Shown here one piece after another: positions 1 through 12,390 of a stretch of DNA of 64,000 bases. Below the pieces are notes generated by a model. The model was not told where the DNA came from and ran no database searches. It saw only the letters and a list, made by a program, of their open reading frames with translations. The stretch's first letter is position 1, and each line of letters opens with the position of its first letter. A program made the translations under genes and the position numbers. Source of the stretch: Bostrychus sinensis (taxonomy: Eukaryota; Chordata; Actinopteri; Gobiiformes; Eleotridae); contig CM036257.1 in the NCBI GenBank assembly GCA_020698575.1, positions 16,755,520 to 16,819,519 of the forward strand. Reading direction: 5' to 3'.

Positions 1-239
1 ACTCTTGTTAGTGGTGTTACCTGTATTTCAATGCACAAAAACAATAGGGTAAAAACTAACCTCAAAGACGGGTTCATCATAAAGTTCATATGCAAGTCAC
101 ATGACTATACTAGCTGCGTATCGATAAAAGTACACAATTTTTCTTAATTGATTATCTAACAATCATGTTATGAAGATTAAAATCGGTGTTATATGTATAA
201 TGTGATATTATTTAAGTAAGAAAATCAGTGACATAATAC

Positions 240-430
240 CAGGTGCTGCGATCGTTCGTTGCGTAGATAACAGCTGGGTGTGAAGCCACGGATGTATTGA
301 AGCGCGTTGTTTTCATAACAGCACTTCCGGTTTCCTAAAGGCAGGCTCTGATTGGCCAGCAAGCCTGACCTTCAAAATACGACACTGTAATTTGACACCA
401 ATGAGCAAATCAAACAGCACAACAAGCCAA
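240..430. promoter_or_regulatory. Candidate promoter of an unseen neighbouring gene
   Basis: This short stretch is richer in CpG than its surroundings. It carries an ETS-type site (CACTTCCGG, near 324-332) and an inverted CCAAT box (GATTGGCC, near 350), a pairing typical of TATA-less housekeeping promoters. Both read as canonical motifs on the minus strand, which would send transcription off the left edge of the window. A plus-strand transcript is also possible, because a donor-like CAG/GTAAAAG lies near 435. No coding exon was found beside it, so the gene it serves is unknown. Confidence 0.35.
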
Positions 431-1304
431 CAAACAGGTAAAAGGTAATGTGCAGATGCATTTAAATTACAATTTAAGGCACTAATAAGTCACAATGTTA
501 GGTAATTTTCTGTAGTTAGTTGACATTAGTAGTTTAAATCATTAACTAATTTCAGAGATCTTAACATGAAAACAAAATATGGACGCACAATTATGAGGGT
601 GTTGAATTCTTACAGCAAGTGCAAATTAGTGTTTATATATACAGCTATATTTTTACAATAAAATTGTATAATAATAAGAATACATCAGTGCAGCAACAAG
701 TACTTTCTGGGATAACCAATTCCCATTTATTCTTTCAACAGTATTTACACCAAAAACAGGGTCCAAGATGATAAACACAATTTAGGAAGAAACGTTTTAA
801 CAGCATGTATCTCTTTGAAAAGGGCCGTCTTAAGGAGCACCTTCTAGACACACAATCTTTTGTAAATCTGATATGAACTGGTACAAATTGCTACAGTCAC
901 ATTTGTGGAAAAAAGGCATTTTTGATGAAATTTGAAAAATTGTATGCAGCTACAGTACATTGGTAATAACGTTCCAAGAAAAGCAAAAGCAGATTTGAAA
1001 TAGAAATGTAGAGACAAGGCAGTTTTCTTCTATTTCTTTTGTTTTGTTTTATAAAGCAAGGCCTACATGTCACTGTAAGTTTTTTATGAGCCAAGAGCAG
1101 TGTCAAATATAATATAAACAATTTATATTTAATTGACCAATAAAAAGATACATAAACCTATGTTTATTAAAATATGTTTGCGCTATGCATTATGTGGTAG
1201 TTTTATTAATCTTTTTATTGTCAAATAAATATCAATTTAAATGTTTTATCCTATATTTTAGTGCATTTTGCAGTATGTAATACAACAGTATTTCTGTGAG
1301 GGTC
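431..1304. other. Intergenic plus probable cmtr1 3'UTR
   Basis: This AT-rich sequence has no recognisable exon. The part next to the cmtr1 stop is presumably its 3'UTR. Minus-strand AATAAA signals (TTTATT on the plus strand) occur near 724, 1161 and 1201, so the cmtr1 transcript probably ends close to 1150-1210, with about 700-730 as an alternative. Confidence 0.4.
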
Positions 1305-4300
1305 TTAGAGCTGGTGGTTCTGGTGAATGAAGGACAACACATCATCTTTGGACAGTTTTTCTGGATCCATCCGTGTCTGTGAATCATGAACTATGACCCC
1401 ATCCTCCCAGGCCCAGAAGAGTCGCTCTGAGTGACACACACTAGGGACAGAGAAAAAAATGTTTATTTATCTAGGTCAGACAGATATCACCTCTGATTAA
1501 ATACAAAAGTAAACATTACACTTTACATACTGGAAAGGCGCAGCAGAGTTTAGTGGCAGGTCATAGGTTGACTCCTTTGTCATTTTATTAAAAAAGTATT
1601 TCTTCCTAGAGTTCTTGCTGTATACCATTGTCCATGGCTCTAATTAACATAAATGAATTAATGTGTTAGATGTGACCTAAAATAAATGCTTAATAAACAA
1701 AACAAAATAACATAATAGTAAACTAACCATTGACTGTTTTTATCATGTAGAGACCTGTGGGGAGGAAGTGTCGGTCGTCTCTGCCAGTGTAAGACAGACG
1801 AGGCATTCCTCCTGAACTTTTGGTAACCTTCATCTCGAGTCTGAGTAACCAACAATCATAAACACTGACTTTGTAAACAATAATTTAATTAAAAGATAAA
1901 ATTTGCTGCTGCTTTGATGCCTTATCTTACCTGACAAAAATCTTCTCCATTTCTTCAAGTCTGTATACTTCCTTCACTCTACAGAACAAAGACAATACAG
2001 TATAAAAGCTGTTTTAACAACATTTAAATCAACACCTTGTTTAGAAATTGGACAAAAAGAAAGACTAACCTGATAGGGTTCATATCTGGTCTACTGGGTT
2101 TGGCCACAGCTTTCACAAACTTCTCAGCCATTTGAATTCTGCAGATAAACAACATTAACTAATCGATTTGTGAGAGCTCAAAAAAGCAACAAAAAATCGA
2201 CTGAACTAAGTTTATTTGTGTTACTATAGGTGTTGGAAAAGACTTAAAATACAACTTTACCTTTGGTTGAAGTGCTGGTCTCTTACATCAGTGCCATTTA
2301 AGACTAGTGCATCCATTACATGAACTGCATTGATTCTACGCTGTGCTTTGCCCTGTAGTGCATAAATAAAACAAACAAACTATTATGAACAAATCACAAT
2401 ACGATATCACATATCCCAAGTCTGAAATACTGCTTCCAATATTGTCCTACCTCGCCCTTCAGTTCCTGTACAATCTCTACACTCAGAAGTGTATCTCTGG
2501 GCAGCTCTAGTTTAAAGTTTTCTAGTTTCTTCCAGCGCAAAGGCATCTTTCCATCCCATGTGTATATCTGTGATTTCTACAAATGATAAAGTAAATAAGA
2601 AGAAGGGTGTAAATATTCCAATAGTAAAAGTCAGAGTACTACTACAGTTTAAGACTCACCCCTAATGCTAAAAGGAAGATCTGTTCACCACCTCCCACAA
2701 TGCACCTGTGGTCCAGGACATGACGAAGTTTTTCCAGTGTGTTTGAGTTAAGGGCGGTGGGTTTACACTGAAATGCCTCCAGATCTGCACTCTGAAAATT
2801 GCAGGGACATGCAGAGGAACACAAAGAGTAATTTCCAGCATTGTTGCAACCATTCGGTGAGTTTTTTCAGTGTATTTTTTTGCATAAATCTAACATTATT
2901 TTTTAAACTGACCTTTAGCAATTCGTGAAATTTGGATCTTGGATCTGAGGAAGCAGGTGCAACTCTAGCCTTGTCTGGGACTCCCCAAAGTTTGAGACAC
3001 TCCTTCCTAATGTCAGCTTGCCTCGGCTCAGAGAGTGCCCTAAAGATACAAACAAAGATTTATTATAGCTTTAGATATCATCTGCATACATGCCTTCAGG
3101 TTAACGAAAAAAAGGTTTACATGAACAAACAGTAAAGGAAAGTACTTACGGATCTACAACAAAAGCATGGATTTTTGCGAGGGCCTTGATCTGGACTACA
3201 CAAAGGCTGCAGAAAGAAGAAGGAACACATTATATGGCTCAAAAACAACAACACAATTTCTTAAGTCAACAAAATATCTGTACCTCTCATTAGAGTTGAC
3301 CATAAATTGGTAGAAGTCAGTGTCCTCCTTAATAATATGCAGTGGAACTACTTCTAACACATCTCTGTCTGTGTTCTTCAGCTGGTTCAGTTTCAGATTG
3401 ACTTTGAACATGTAGTCTCTGACTGCATCTGAGCCAGGCTTCAGGTCACGGCACACTACGTACCTGTGAAAACAACATGTAGACAATTAGCGATTTCACT
3501 GATCCAACCAATATGAATCAACAACATAATTTATAATGTAACAAGACAATTTAACATATAGGCTATAATTATACAAAAGGAGCTGTACCTCTCAGAATTA
3601 GCAGGTCTGCTTGTGACAGGTTTGAAAAGTGAAATTCTCTCGAAACAGAGGTAGAGTAGGTAGACCAGACCCACACTGAAGGGAGTAAACAAGTCAAAGG
3701 TCTTACAGACAAAGTGTCCTCCTGAAAGAGACAAGAGAGACTATATATTAAACTATAATAAAAATAAAAGACACAATGTAAGTATTATTAGTAGCTGTAA
3801 AAGTAGTTGCTATTATTGTGAACTGATAGGCACAGTAAACACTACATTTATGCAGAAACATACCTGTCCTAAGAGTTGAGAGGGCAGTGAGAAACTGACA
3901 GAGAAGAAGCTGTTTAGTTAGGATTTCCTGAAGATTTTCTTGGCCTTCCACAGAAAAACCCTAAAACATTACCAAAAAAAACAACTTAAACCTGAGTTAA
4001 AAGAGAAATATTTAAGGATTTAAGGATCATAATACAAATACAGCTTTATAACAACAAAGCCATACTCCATCTGCCATGAGAAAATGCAGCCCTCTTCCCT
4101 CTGTACTCTCCAGGACAAAGTTTCGGAAAGCAGTCACGTTTTCAGGCCGAGTGATGTCTCCATCTCCGTCTATTCCTCCCTCACCTGTGTCAGACAGAGG
4201 TCACACCCTTCACCACATCATTTATCATGGCAAAGATGATCCAAATATCTGCCCGACTGTGACCTTTTGTGTTTTGTAAATGTACCATAGTAGGGCTCAA

Positions 4301-6015
4301 ACAGCTCACTTGGAGCTGCATAAAAATCTTCTAGTTTGAAGTCGCAGGGACCTTTCAGGGTCATGCCAAACCCTTTTGCGTGCCAGCCTTTCCTCCACAA
4401 AATGTACTCTGAAAAACCTCCCGGCCCTGCGCAAACATCACCGAAGTACAAGAGGTCACCCTCACGGTCCTTTGTTAGAGGTTTCTAGATAATGAGAAAA
4501 CAAGTAATTACTCCCTATTTGTTAAATTAGCAAATGGCAGTACAACAAATGTCACCATCAACTCACCCCATGTGAATCCTTGGGTTTGGTGAACATATGA
4601 TCAAAACAGTGGTCAATATTGGCCATTTTCATGGCTGCCCTAAAAACCCATTACGATAAGATTTGTACTTGTACAGCACAATACGTATTATATTATACAT
4701 CTTGTTAATCCAGCCTGCAGCAGCTAAACAAGGACTGACCGGTTAAGGAAGATCCCTCCTCTGATTGTCTCATAAGGGTTGGAGCGAGTGCGTGCTCTCC
4801 TCATCTCTTCACCTTCTAGGTCATCAAATACTGTCTAAACAACAAACAGACATTTACAATAGAAACAGCTAACTTCTGTTAGCTAAAGTTAGGATGTTGG
4901 AGTTAACATTGTTTTGTCATCCCAATGTACATAAAATGTTATGGATATTAAACTTATTTAGTTTTTAGCTTGTGTGGTAGAATTATAGGACACTGGGTTC
5001 CTGTAACATATTTTTGGAATTGTAAACAATTTTCAGTAAGGATTCACTAAGCATCAACTTGCCTTGCATCTTAAAAGAGTATGCAGAAGGTCTTCAGTGC
5101 AAAACTCAGTCTCATCCTCAATTTTCATTTTTACCTGTTAGAAAGCAAAAAATATATAAATAATAATTAACAACAGTAAAAATCACTAATAACTGGGTGT
5201 TTTTACCGGTCCAGTACGCATCCAGTCTAGAAGTTCATCTGAATCTGGCATCTCTGTAGAGCATTCTGGGAACCAATCAACCTTTTCTATTGCACTTGGC
5301 TAGAAACACAAAAGAATTTCGTTTTTTTTTATATTATGCACATATGATTATAATACAGATATAACTCTGCTACCTTAGGTTCATCACGCCAGTCGACATT
5401 AAGCTCTCCCTGAAAGCCCTGCAATGTCAGACCGAGACCTCTCCTCCCTCTCTGTGTCGAGGCCTCAACGATCTCTTTGCGACCCTGGCCAAATTTCCCC
5501 AAACCCTCACCTTCACGGAAACCCATCTTGGCCTGATGATGGAAGAAGAAAAAACAGTGAATAATTACAATACTAGATACAGCTATGTGAAGGTCAACAG
5601 TTTACCATGAGCTTCTGTGATACGCTGTTGTACATGGAGAACTTGGCAGAAGTCTCTGTCGAAGTGTCTGTGTCTGCTGCATTAAAAGATAAAGATGGCA
5701 TAGAGAAACTTGGTCTGTGGTCCTCTTGATCACTGAGGGACTCATTTTGACTGGAGTCTAAAATGGTCAAAATGCAGAGAAACACACAAGATAAAAAAGT
5801 GCTATTAGACAGTATGGTCAGAGCAACATTTTCACCAAAATAAATGGGTGAGCAGTCTGTATCCTATAACGCAAACGTTAACCAAGAAATAACAATGTTT
5901 TTATGCCGCTTCTGTTACCGTGAACAGACAGGTCGGGATCTGAGCAGCTCTCATCACGCTTTTTCTTTGTCTCCACTGGCGACAACTGCCCCTCATTTCT
6001 CCGCTTTCTGTTCAT
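1305..6015 (-). CDS. cmtr1: Cap-specific mRNA (nucleoside-2'-O-)methyltransferase 1, 22 coding exons
   Basis: The nuclear enzyme methylates the first transcribed nucleotide's ribose 2'-OH (cap 0 to cap 1) using SAM. Coding exons, 5' to 3': 5919-6015, 5606-5757, 5374-5532, 5207-5299, 5063-5134, 4740-4834, 4567-4639, 4286-4484, 4066-4184, 3864-3960, 3589-3721, 3284-3463, 3150-3206, 2913-3039, 2660-2791, 2451-2576, 2261-2352, 2070-2138, 1931-1978, 1728-1840, 1531-1639, 1305-1440. Phases join without a break into 825 codons; human is about 835. Visible in order: a basic bipartite NLS at residues 3-20; a G-patch from about 86 (MGFREGEGLGKFGQGR); a RrmJ/FtsJ-type methyltransferase domain with SAM loop DVCAGPGGF near 263 and catalytic tetrad K227, D352, K392, E429; an inactive guanylyltransferase-like region; and a C-terminal WW domain (EPWTMVYS...YFFNK). 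The start is the first ATG after a 5'UTR acceptor at 6022. Intron 5 uses a GC donor. Confidence 0.97.
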
Positions 6016-6573
6016 TATTGCTACAATAGAACAGAGATGAAATATTGTAAAATCATTGCTGCCATACCAAAAACAATAACAACAAAACCTAATCCACAAA
6101 TGCTTCTTTATTTTAAATTAATGGTTTAAATATATTAATTGGATTAACTGCATTGTTAATTACGTTGTGTTGTGTTTAATGAAAATAAAAGGGATGTAAA
6201 CACTGTAAAAATGTCCAGCAAGGTTAGATTTGCTTAAATACAAAGAAATTACAATAATTCAACAGTTAAGCTCACACTTTCATTCGATTTTAATGTCATG
6301 TTGAAACAGATGGGGTAGATGCTGTTTGCTGACGCTGACTGCATATCTCGTTCTCAAGATTAGTCATGGGTTCAATATGACTCTGCAATGGGTTTCCTAA
6401 GCTATAACATTCGCCTACACCAGTGTACAAACACGGTTTATATATAAAGATTTTAAAAGTCATTCATGTTTGGTAGTCAATATTATAAGTGGCATCTTCT
6501 GTGAGAAAAACAAACGCGCATATGCAGAAGCATCTTTAGCTTTTAGCTCGCCAAGTTAGCACACTATTTTTAC

Positions 6574-6790
6574 CAGCTCAGAAGAACTTCACTCTTCTTT
6601 AGTAAAAAAATGCCGACAGTGTTATTTCCATATAAAGGTAAACATTACACTTTTAATCGCTTGATTGCATTTTTCAGACGCTGTAAAAGCGCTGTATCTG
6701 AAGGTTTACTTTAGCTCCGCGCTCAGTTTTAGAGCTACATGGGGTCCTTCTTTATCCGCGGGCGCATATTGATGACGTGAGCAAGTCTGT
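6574..6790 (-). promoter_or_regulatory. cmtr1: Probable cmtr1 non-coding first exon and promoter
   Basis: On the minus strand a donor-like CTG/GTAAAA ends a putative non-coding exon at 6574. It would splice to the acceptor TTGTAG at 6022, seven bases before the cmtr1 ATG. The upstream sequence is locally CpG-rich (6700-6780) and holds a CRE-like TGACGTGA near 6773. No TATA box is placed convincingly. The transcription start is inferred to lie around 6700. Confidence 0.4.
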
Positions 6791-6799
6791 TTTGAGCAA

Positions 6800-7570
6800 A
6801 TCTCTGTTTTTTTCAAAGCAGATGCGTATTGTACCCCAAATCTGAGTTTAAGAATAAGCAAAAGATATGTAATTGTTTATTGTGATTTATGTACCCTTTT
6901 AAGCTTAAGTGTTACGAGACCTACTGTTATCTTATACTATACTCTTGTACTTGATTAGTCTTCTTGCTTGTGTAATAGTCTAATCTCTTAACTGTGCCCA
7001 TTTTAAGCTGACTGTCTGAAAGCCACCTGCTTTATTTACTTATTTATTAAAAATGCATTTTCTAGACTTGCCCAGTCTAATATTCAAGTCTTTCCTTACA
7101 GACTATGTGATACAATATGCCAGAAGCTATTTTCTCAGTTTATGTTTTTGTTTGTTTGTTTTTGTTTGTTTTTCATTTCTGTGGAGCTGACAAGTGGGAA
7201 CTGCTTGGAGGTTTTTAAAATTCCCTGACACAGTTGCTTGTATTGATGAGGTTTAATAATCCTTATATGATGTTAATTAGTAAAATACAATGCAAACTTT
7301 TATCTACAAGTTTACAGACATTTGAAGCGCTTATTTTGACTTTTCAATTGCAGAGCCTATGCCATTTGACCTTATTACGAGACAGACGTCAACCTCTGTC
7401 ATCCTTTAATAAGGTTATAGTCTCGTCCCGTCATAACAGGTTGCTGGGAACATCTCTAACATGTATATTAAGTCATTGTAACTTCACTGCCCAGGGTTAG
7501 CTAATCCTCAAGTGACACAAATGCTCATATAAACACACAGTCCAACATCATGTGACCAGCTTACACCACG
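6800..7570. other. Intergenic, nothing recognised
   Basis: AT-rich spacer between the divergent cmtr1 and the small unknown gene. It contains a GTTT-rich simple stretch near 7148-7172. A plus-strand open stretch at 7234-7500 has no family signature and is taken as chance. Confidence 0.4.
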
Positions 7571-7580
7571 TCATGAAGCC

Positions 7581-7588
7581 TTTATATA
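7581..7588 (+). promoter_or_regulatory. TATA box of the small unknown gene
   Basis: TTTATATA lies 225-232 bases upstream of the ATG at 7813 and would place transcription start near 7612. No other ATG lies between that start and 7813, so the small open frame would be the first one met by a scanning ribosome. Confidence 0.45.
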
Positions 7589-7812
7589 CCACCTCTAAGG
7601 CTGCACCTACGGGACATCACAACAGGGCAGGTGTGTGCTGTGTGAGCAGGGGCAGCGTGTCTCCGGACACCAGGGAGAGCTGCTTTTGAAACTCTGAAAA
7701 GCAGGAGAAGAACATCAAGGCACAGGGAAGCAGAGGAAGTTGCCTAGCAACTTGTCCTAAGGGCTAAGGGTGCATTGGCCCCAGCTGTAAAGCACTTGGA
7801 GAGACATCCACA

Positions 7813-8875
7813 ATGTTTTTTCGTATCCTTCCTCGCTTGACCCCTGGATATATCAGATACCTCCAGGTGTGTATGATGTCTAAGGCTGATTTTGTATTTT
7901 AAGCATGAATTGGATTGTTGATTAGTCTTTAAGGGACATCTGTATTGGAGAAATGCCACTGGCTCCACCTGCAGCTGACAAGTTTCCAAAACCAAGACAA
8001 GTTGTGAACATGACGTTATGTATACCTTATACCTTAATAATCAGTACATATCAGCATTTTCATTATTTACTAAAACAGTTTAGTTGTTGTAAAGAGGCCT
8101 AGCTCATCACTCAACATAAGGTAGACACTTGTATTTGTGTGTCCATCAGGATTTAGCCTCGAGGATTACAGTGGCCTATGTTTAAATGGATTTAAATCTA
8201 AGATGCCCTCGATCCCTGGGGCCAGGTAAATGCCTTCTAATTGGATCTCAAGATGAGTATGCATGAAACCCACTCATCCTTTGGGGTATTTCTGAGAGCT
8301 GCAGTTGGATATGGAAACCTTTGACCTGCCTCTGTTTAATAAATAGGCCGTGTCAACCTTCTTAAAGTGTTAGGTATGCCTCTGTAAATAGAAACAAGTA
8401 GACTGTCTTTTGTGCAAAGTAATGGTTTGGAAAATAACTAAATTTAACATTAGGACTTGATATGCTCATGCTCCTGGATTGCTCACTGCCCATAACCTAC
8501 AGAAGGCTTGCGTACAGGGGTGGGATGGTGTGTGATTTTGAAGGTATAAGAACCTTAACCAAAAGGTATCCATGGTATTGTAGTTAGATCTGTAAATCAA
8601 GTTATTTTGAAAGGCTTAAAGACAAATTTTGTATTGTCACTTTAAAAAAAAATCAAGTTTATTATCTTTATTATGTGACAGTTACTGTTTGAAATGTTGA
8701 TCCCTGCTCTTTGCTCTTTCAGACCCAAGCAGCTCAAACTGTGCTGCAACCCCGGGACAGTCCAGCGATGCCCTGCTCGGCCATCCTGCTGGGACTCATG
8801 GGCATCAGCATGTCCGGATACAGCACCCGCCAGCTCACTCTGAACTACAAGCCAGCTGGTCGCCTCTTTAGATAA
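7813..8875 (+). CDS. Unrecognised 68-residue protein, two coding exons
   Basis: Exon 1 (7813-7866, 18 codons) starts at an ATG in good context (CCACAATGT) and ends at CAG/GTGTGT. Exon 2 (8723-8875) follows a strong pyrimidine-rich acceptor (CTCTTTCAG) and ends in TAA. The predicted protein begins MFFRILPRLTPGYIRYLQ, which is basic, hydrophobic and free of acids, and could be an amphipathic mitochondrial presequence. Residues about 33-50 form a short apolar stretch (PCSAILLGLMGISMSGYS) that could span or touch a membrane, and the tail is basic (YKPAGRLFR). I do not recognise the family and assign no function. The location between cmtr1 and tdrp gives no hint. Support is splice consensus, a TATA box, a clean 5' leader and a downstream AATAAA; there is no homology evidence, so this could still be a non-coding transcript. 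Confidence 0.45.
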
Positions 8876-10870
8876 GACACAAATGACACACATGATGGAA
8901 AGAATAAGCTAAAAAATCCTATCATTTATTTTCCTGTATCTTACTCTTGGGGTTCAAGTGTAATACCATCCAAATTCAGATCTTTTTGTTTTGAGTTTAT
9001 TGCCTTAAGGCTCAGTTTGTGTGCAGTGGATTTGTCCCACTTTAAAAAACTACCTCAGGTCTAACCCCTATGTTATGTGAATATGCAGTCGAACAGAAAG
9101 GCAGCTATGAATGACCTTTATTACTGAATTTGGATGAACTTAGGCTTGGACCACATAACTGTACATACATCATCCCCTTAGCCCGTTTGGTCCTTAGATT
9201 TACCTAAATATTGATGCCAGTGGTCACTAAAGACGTGCTACAATGTTAAAATCTGTAATCTCCAAATCACAATTACTGTCTCCATGCCATACTCTTTTGG
9301 GATGGTTTCAGATTTTGTCACACAAAAGACCAGTCAGAAGCGTATTCAGTTCAGAGGATCAATATTTGTGCAGTGTTTTCATATTTGATTCTGGAATTGA
9401 CATGATGAGTCCTGACTTTTGGATACCACAGTCTTACCTGTCCAAACTAAAATATCATAAAAAGTTATCCATGTTACTTACTTATGATTTGTATTTGCAC
9501 ATAAATTATTACCTAATGCTACTTTGCACTTTACTGATGTGTACCTATGCTGTATAATATATAACCCTGTACATATCACTTGATGCTGAATGAGATTAGT
9601 AGTTACTGACGTGAAGCACTACCAGCTTTTGTTGTGCGCTGGACTGGGTGACTCCTGGCTGTATCGGCTGTACTGAATGGTAGAGTAACCAGGACAGCCA
9701 CCCTGGATACCACCCACTGTCAGTCCACCTGGGAGTCCCCCTTTTGCACTACACTGTCCCAGATGAACGTAGATGACTGGCTAATAAGGCCTCCTAATAG
9801 AGCTAGAATGGCTTTTATTGTTTTAATGCAATGATTTACCTTGACGGCTTATGAATGTATCACCGACGACGAATGCTAATAGTATATAGAGTAGTAGAGT
9901 TAGGATCTGAGGATATTCAGTTCTGTGTAAACATTTTAGACAGATTTTTAAGATGAAAAAAGAAAGGTGTATCAATACAAATGTACAAAAATACATAAAA
10001 TTACAGAAAAAAGAAAGGAAAAAAATCTGTTTATAGACCTCTGCCAAGGCTCTAGTCCTGTCTCACAATGGTGTAGTTATAGTGTGCCGACCTCGACTCA
10101 GACTCAAAATTTTTCTAGTTCAGGGGTAAATGCTATTTCCACTGAACCATAAAGCCCTTATATCTCACAATAATAGAGTCAGACCAAAACCAATCATTTG
10201 TTCTTTTAAGTGAGTGAGAATCCATCACCAAAATGTGTTATTTTGTCCTTGGGCCATTACTGACCTTTTCAGAAATTTTCAAAATGAAAAATGTAATTCT
10301 GTATTCATTACAGCACCCCTTGCATTTGTTTCACCCTTGCCTAAATCATTTGCACGGTACTGTACAAATAAACAAAGCAAGCAAAAATAAAAGATGGTGA
10401 GGTTAGAGCATCAGTTGCCGTGTCTCTGATCCTATTAGGCTCAGTGTCATTTTTAGACCAGCTAGAACTTACATATGAGAAAGGTCACTGACCCTGAAAT
10501 GGAGACAAGCACCTGTAAGTGACAAAGCAAGAAGAACAGTTATTTATGGCTCTTTCTGTGACATCCGGAGACATGACAAGTGATGTTGCCAGGTAGCATT
10601 TGGAACAAAGACATCACATTAGCATGGACCTTTTCCAAATAACACTTGTGTATATAATGCACTAGGTAGCACGTGTGTTCTTTGAGAACTCAGCCTAGCT
10701 TTACCACGCATTCCTCTTTGTAAAGATGTTTTTGGCCGGTGCACTGTATGTATTGTAAATGTTTTGTATTTTTGCACTTTGTATGGCTTGTTTAAAAAGC
10801 TTGCAAGTGGTTTGAAGCACCTTTGAACATGCGTTTGTGTCCATGTATAAATAAAGTTTATAAAGAGCAA
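8876..10870 (+). other. Possible long 3'UTR of the small gene
   Basis: No coding exon is seen downstream of the TAA at 8873. An AATAAA at about 10848, inside TATAAATAAAG, is the clearest poly(A) signal; another lies near 10369. If the first is used, the 3'UTR is about 2 kb and contains a transposon copy (9960-10378). An open stretch at 9243-9557 shows no domain and is treated as chance. Confidence 0.3.
9960..10378 (-). mobile_element. Composite element, copy A (tRNA-like head, Tc1-type right end)
   Basis: The middle (10037-10152) reads on the minus strand as a tRNA-like head. It has an A-box-like TGGTTCAGTGG, the shared CCTGAACTAGAA segment, and a degenerate B-box region before a CGAGGT segment. 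The right end, GCACGGTACTGTA, matches the inverted end CAGTACTGTGCAAAA seen in sister copies and is followed by TA. It shares its whole layout with copies at 16.5, 19.5 and 63.6 kb. The left end is eroded. Confidence 0.55.
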
Positions 10871-12224
10871 ACTACATTTGAATTTGCTGTTGTAAATGGC
10901 TTTAATACAATACTTTTACCATGCACTAGATGTCAGCAAAGGTTTCACCCACTGAGCAGCAAGTGTCACTGTGCAATATAGGAGACAATACTCGTAAAAA
11001 CAAAATATTTGGTCAATTTTTACATTCTGGACCAGTTTGCTCCCTTAAGCGTTCACACTAAGAAAATGTTCAGATCACACATTAAGTTTTTTATATTAAT
11101 ACATTTTGTCAACGCTACTTTCTCAAAATGAATGTTTTTCACACTCTTACACTTGACTTTACTTTGAAGGTTTTTACAGAGAGATTAGTTGATATATCCT
11201 TCCTAGTCTGATTTATTGGGCATCTTACTTACTTATTTTCTCATTTACTGAAACTCAAAATAAGATATCCATTATTCTTTTCATCTATCAACAAAATTCA
11301 CAGGCTCCCTCCAATATTCACATTTTGCTTTTAGAAATCTATGCAAAATCTGTATTATATGAATTTGCACATTAAAACATGTTGATACCAGTTAAAAAAT
11401 TCTACTCTATTTCCTACTTCAAATGTACCTTAATTACATATGGATCTGGGTATTTTCTGTGTTTACTTTACTTTGTGTTTAATTTTTACATTTTTGAGAA
11501 ATGCTGATTCATTATCTGTTGTCAGTCACCTCATAGTTTTAAGTTCACCGCATGGAAACTTATGGCCAAGGCTAAGTTTGTAAGTTCTGACCCAGTTTGA
11601 GGTGTAAGCTGCTTTCAGTCCAAATCTGTCCCAGTCAAATCCAGTCTGGGTTTACAATTATGACACAACACCGGTTTATAGCCTTATATCCACAAAATAC
11701 TTGAAAAATAAACACATTGGTGGTACATTTGAAACCCCCCACCTGCTCTAGCCGCAGGAAAACAAGAGGAAAGTGAGTACACAACTCTTGGCGCACTCTC
11801 TAACCCTGTCCCAAGTTCACACACAGATGCCCATTGTGTGTCAGTTTCAGTGACTTCTACCTCTGCAGGCTCTTGTTTCGTGCGCTAACAAAGAGCTGAA
11901 TGTCTTTGCTGCAGGAGAGATGGATGAGAAGGAGTGAAGGACGTATCCACGGGGTCTGTCCTGCCGCTCACAGGTCATACTACACATTTGTTCTAATCTT
12001 ACACTATCAAATGCCTCTGCTGCCTGAGGAAACAGCAAATTTCCAGCCTTAGTTTTTAAGAGACACTCTCTTTGACACTTTTAGGAGGGCATTCAAAAGA
12101 CAATATGTGCAAATGGAATGATATCTATGGAGATAGTTTTGCGAGATAGATACATTTTGAGGAAAAAAAAATGTTACTCTTTTTCAGCTCAAAATAATTC
12201 TATAAATAATTATCTTTTTGACCA

Positions 12225-12390
12225 TAGTAGCACAGTTGGTAGCATGTTTGCAATCAACAGGTCACAAGTTTGATACTGGTTTGAGGACTGTAGTTGTAAT
12301 ACCCGTAGGGTGAACTAAAAGTGGGACAAGTTGTGCAATTTGGTGGGACAAGGCTTTGATATCATCTAACCTATATAAAGTCAATAAAAA
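12225..12390 (+). mobile_element. tRNA-derived SINE-like fragment
   Basis: TAGCACAGTTGGT (12228-12240) resembles a Pol III A box. AAGTTTGATACTGG (12266-12279) resembles a decayed B box at tRNA-like spacing. It is followed by an unrelated body. This is a single copy in the window, so the assignment rests on the two boxes only. Confidence 0.45.
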
